Below, piece by piece: positions 61,588 through 64,000 of a stretch of 64,000 nt of DNA. The notes under the pieces are model-generated. The model searched no databases. It was not told the DNA's origin and saw only the letters and a program-made list of their open reading frames with translations. Every line of letters starts with the position of its first letter. The stretch's first letter is position 1. The DNA is from Neoarius graeffei. Its lineage: Eukaryota > Chordata > Actinopteri > Siluriformes > Ariidae. The DNA lies in assembly GCF_027579695.1 (NCBI RefSeq), contig NC_083569.1:75860649-75924648 (forward strand). The letters are read 5' to 3'. The position numbers and the translations under genes are program-made.

Positions 61588-62387
61588 CAGTGATGGGAAT
61601 AACGGCGTTAGAAATAAACGGCGTTACTTTTTTTAGTAACGAGTAATCTAACTAATTACTTTTTACATCGTTATAATGCCGTTCCCATTACTTACAATAA
61701 AATACTATGCGTTACTTTATTAAAGCTGTTCTCATCTGGCACGCCGCTCGTTCAGCCTTTCTTTACTCTGCTTTCGTGTGGGGCGGGGAGACACGAGACA
61801 ACGGCACAGTAAGCCAATCAGAGTAGATTTGGACAACATACGTAGGTAGGCCACGCCTACTGCACTACTGCGCGCTCTTTCAATCGGAAGACACAGCGAT
61901 GGCGAGCGGTCAGCCCAGCACTGCGCTTTCACATTGGAAATACAGCCATTACTTTTCATTACTTGAAATAAAAGGCAAGAGTGTTTACGTGCAATGCACA
62001 TTATGTCGAGGAACAAAGTGTTTGTCCTCGTCAGTGGCCAGTAATTAGTAACATAATTTTAATAACTACAAAAATATATTACATTTGATAGATGTCTTAT
62101 CTCACATTGTCCCACAAAAATATTAATATAGTGTAGATAACGTTACTAATTGATTCTGTCAAGTGTCCATTTCAGTCATTAAACACATTTAACATTCACT
62201 TTTTTATTATGATTACACTAATTGAATTTGATTTTTTTTGAGGGGGAACAAAATGTAACGGAATAATTACTTTCCCTGGTAATTAGTTACTTTTATGACA
62301 AAGTAACTCTGTTACTAACTCAGTTACTTTTTGGGAAAAGTAACTAGTAACTATAATTACTTTTTGAAAGTAACGTGCCCAACACTG
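61588..62387 (+). mobile_element. Non-autonomous hAT (TIR CAGTGNTGGG) inside hAT-1
   Basis: Termini CAGTGATGGGAATAACG and, reverse-complemented, CAGTGTTGGGCACGTTAC. The perfect 8-bp TSD is 'gtcttacc' (61580-61587 and 62388-62395), whose bases include the hAT-1 splice donor. Subterminal GTAACTxxTTAC motifs are dense at both ends. At 800 bp it retains the N-terminal coding start at 61899. Confidence 0.93.
61899..62048 (+). pseudogene. hAT transposase N-terminal remnant
   Basis: A 49-codon frame: MASGQPSTALSHWKYSHYFS, then LLEIKGKSVYVQCTLCRGTK and a stop at 62046-62048. WKYSHYFxLLE...VQCTLC is the start of a fish hAT transposase, with a C-x2-C pair that begins a BED-like finger. The rest of the gene has been deleted, leaving a MITE-like element. 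Confidence 0.65.
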
Positions 62388-62394
62388 GTCTTAC

Positions 62395-62539
62395 CTGGCT
62401 CAGCTGCCCCACTGCCTTTGCTAGTACCTGCTGCATCATCCGAATCTTTTTTAAAATATTTATGCAGTGAGCCCCTGAGTCTCTTGGTTTCTTCCTCTCT
62501 TTTTCTCTTTTTTCTTTTCTGTGCTCCTGACTTGTGCAT
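62395..62539 (-). pseudogene. hAT-1 transposase N-terminal exon
   Basis: MHKSGAQKRKKRKREEETKR, LRGSLHKYFKKDSDDAAGT and SKGSGAAEPG, then the donor GTAAGA. A lysine/arginine-rich start followed by a 'KYF' motif is typical of ZMYM1-like hAT proteins in fish; this is family recall. In copy 1 the same exon has a frameshift. The downstream zinc finger and hAT catalytic domain are not present. Confidence 0.68.
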
Positions 62540-62878
62540 GTTGGCAAATGGCACGCACGCTGATTGTCGAAGCGCTATGATCGAATGATGTCGTTTTTTT
62601 TCCCCTTAATCAAAGAGTCAGACCAAACCATTTTTGCATTAGGGGTGGTAGGGGATTCTTGACGCCTTTTTCAAAGACAATAAAGGCAAAAGATCTAGAA
62701 ATCATTTATTGAATGCAAATATAGCACATTTCTCCCCCAAATCAACACATTTTGAAATGAAATAAAATAATCGCAACTTCATGAGAGCCCAGTTCTGCCC
62801 CCCCCCCCCCCCCCCCCCCATTCCTGGGCCCGGGACAACATACCCGTTTGTCCCCCCTGTCGGCGGGCCTGGCAGTGT

Positions 62879-63728
62879 AACTGGCTTTGCCGTATTAACA
62901 CTGTATTTCCAATATCGTAAATACTGCATCAACCTTAAAGGTGGCTTTACATATGTACTTTGCCTATAGACCCATTTGTTTACTCAACTGTGAACGAAAA
63001 TTGTTGGTTTTGTACAGCCGTATGTATGACGGTAACATTTTAAGATAGAACGGCACTTAATACATAGCTTCAGGGCAGTTAACTATATAACATCCTGGAA
63101 TTATACACAGATTTTACTTGATGTACAAAATTTTATACTTGGTTTTTTATTCCTTTTTGAGAGATGGATGCTGAGTCATTGTCATTAAAGCGATAAAGCG
63201 CTGCCGCATTACCGTCTTTAGCTAGAGGTACATTCCCTCTGGCACCACAGTGAACAGCATTGTAGGCAATTTAGGAAACTGTTCGGCAAGCTGAAAATAG
63301 GTCAACTTGTCAATCGTAAAATACATATCAGAGATCACACACAGATGTGTTGGTGTGCATCAGTGAAATCAACTGTGCATATGAAATGTTATTTGCAACT
63401 TAGTATTATAATAGAACTATGCAAGTATGGTGTCATGGCTGAGGGTGAAAGTCTCCTTCGCAATCCTATGCACGGCTCTACTCTGAGAGGATCAAGAGCA
63501 ATTAGGAGGACATTAGATATTAATAATGCAGGCATGACACTAGAGAATATGGCCATGCTAATAACTTCAAGCTATTTTATTTATTTTTCTCTCTTTTTAC
63601 TTTTTAAGCTCAAATTAGGATAGGTTTTGATTTTTTTTTTTTTTATATTTACATATTCAGATTTTTTTTCTTAATACAATTTTATATTTCTATATAGCTT
63701 TATTGTATATACATATATCCAGCCAAAT
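62879..63728. other. Intronic stretch, no gene recognised
   Basis: Short frames only. T-rich runs lie near 63630-63645 and 63662-63670. No repeat termini were identified. Confidence 0.4.
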
Positions 63729-63730
63729 TG

Positions 63731-64000
63731 TTGATCTGTAACCGCTTATCCCTTGTGGGGCAAGCTGGAGCCTATCCCAGCTACCCATGGGCGAGAGGCA
63801 GGGTACACCCTGGACAAGTCGCCAGCTCATCGCAGGGCTGACACACACAGACACAAACGACCATTCACACTCATGGTCAATTTAAAGCCACCATTTAACC
63901 TAACCTGCATGTCTTTGGACTGGGAGGAAACCCACGCAGACATGGGGAGAACATGCAAACTCCACACAGAAAGGCCCTCGTCGGCCGCTGGGTTAGAACC
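63731..64000 (-). mobile_element. SINE-A, minus strand, cut by window end
   Basis: The 3' part begins near 63731 ('gatctgtaaccgcttatcc'), passes through the 'agctggagcctatcccagct' and 'acatgcaaactccacacaga' blocks and reaches the start of the tRNA-like head ('gctgggttagaacc') at 64000. It is somewhat more diverged than the other copies. Confidence 0.88.

Larger units (their letters stand above)
61054..62871 (-). mobile_element. hAT-1 copy 2 (minus strand), with nested hAT
   Basis: The left end CAGGGCCACTGACAGCTTTG matches the right end of copy 1 (6524-8643) in reverse, and the right end matches its left end. Flanking 'gcagtgt' (61047-61053 and 62872-62878) is the duplication, with one base lost. 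It keeps the N-terminal transposase exon at 62395-62539 but not the catalytic region. Poly-C of 21 bp at 62799-62819 corresponds to the G-run of copy 1. The element at 61588-62387 splits it. Confidence 0.88.

Overview
This window is nuclear DNA from a vertebrate, almost certainly a teleost fish. It holds tRNA-derived fish SINEs, L2, Rex1-like and RTE-like LINEs, at least five Tc1/mariner families and many hAT elements with 8-bp target-site duplications (TSDs). It also carries one recognisable spliced host exon. There are no bacterial-style genes, no CRISPR array and no rRNA. tRNA-like sequence occurs only as SINE heads. I could not assign the species.

Host gene: the only host gene I can support is mb21d2 (Mab-21 domain-containing 2) on the + strand. 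A ZNF143/THAP11-type promoter motif lies at 37824-37842, followed by a probable non-coding first exon ending near 38017. The first coding exon is 39022-39233 (ATG at 39032) and ends in a phase-1 splice donor. The rest of the gene must lie beyond 64000, so 39.2-64 kb reads as intron and 0-37.7 kb as 5' flank.

Layout. 0-5 kb: SINEs, a Rex1-like LINE and a Tc1 copy (Tc1-A) that contains an L2 fragment, which contains a hAT element. 5.4-10.9 kb: an RTE-like LINE with a 13-bp TSD, split by a hAT element that itself holds a hAT foldback. 11-20 kb: SINEs, MITEs, an eroded Tc1 and another LINE. 20.4-24.2 kb: Tc1-B inside a TA microsatellite, a nearly complete Tc1-A, and a MITE. 24.4-28.8 kb: a THAP-coding DNA element beside a LINE tail that holds SINEs, a second THAP element and a Harbinger-like MITE. 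28.8-33.6 kb: Tc1-C carrying an L2 with an open RT. 33.7-35.1 kb: two head-to-head RTE-type LINE fragments. 36.4-37.7 kb: a hAT just upstream of the mb21d2 promoter. 39.3-47.8 kb: a Tc1-type element stretched to 8.5 kb by a LINE, an L2 and two hATs. 49.8-50.9 kb: a third Tc1-A. 54.5-57.5 kb: a MITE holding Tc1-D, whose terminal repeats are unusually long. 58.8-60.0 kb: a THAP + YqaJ-like element with a GC-rich palindrome. 61.0-62.9 kb: a hAT holding another hAT.

Almost every transposon gene is truncated, frameshifted or interrupted, so the sequence mainly records a layered insertion history. The least damaged coding sequences are the L2 RT (30599-32062), the Tc1-A transposase (22376-23413, one early stop plus a catalytic E-to-K change) and the Tc1-B transposase (20720-21709, two stops). 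Superfamily names rest on motifs, terminal repeats and TSDs read by eye. No database search was made.
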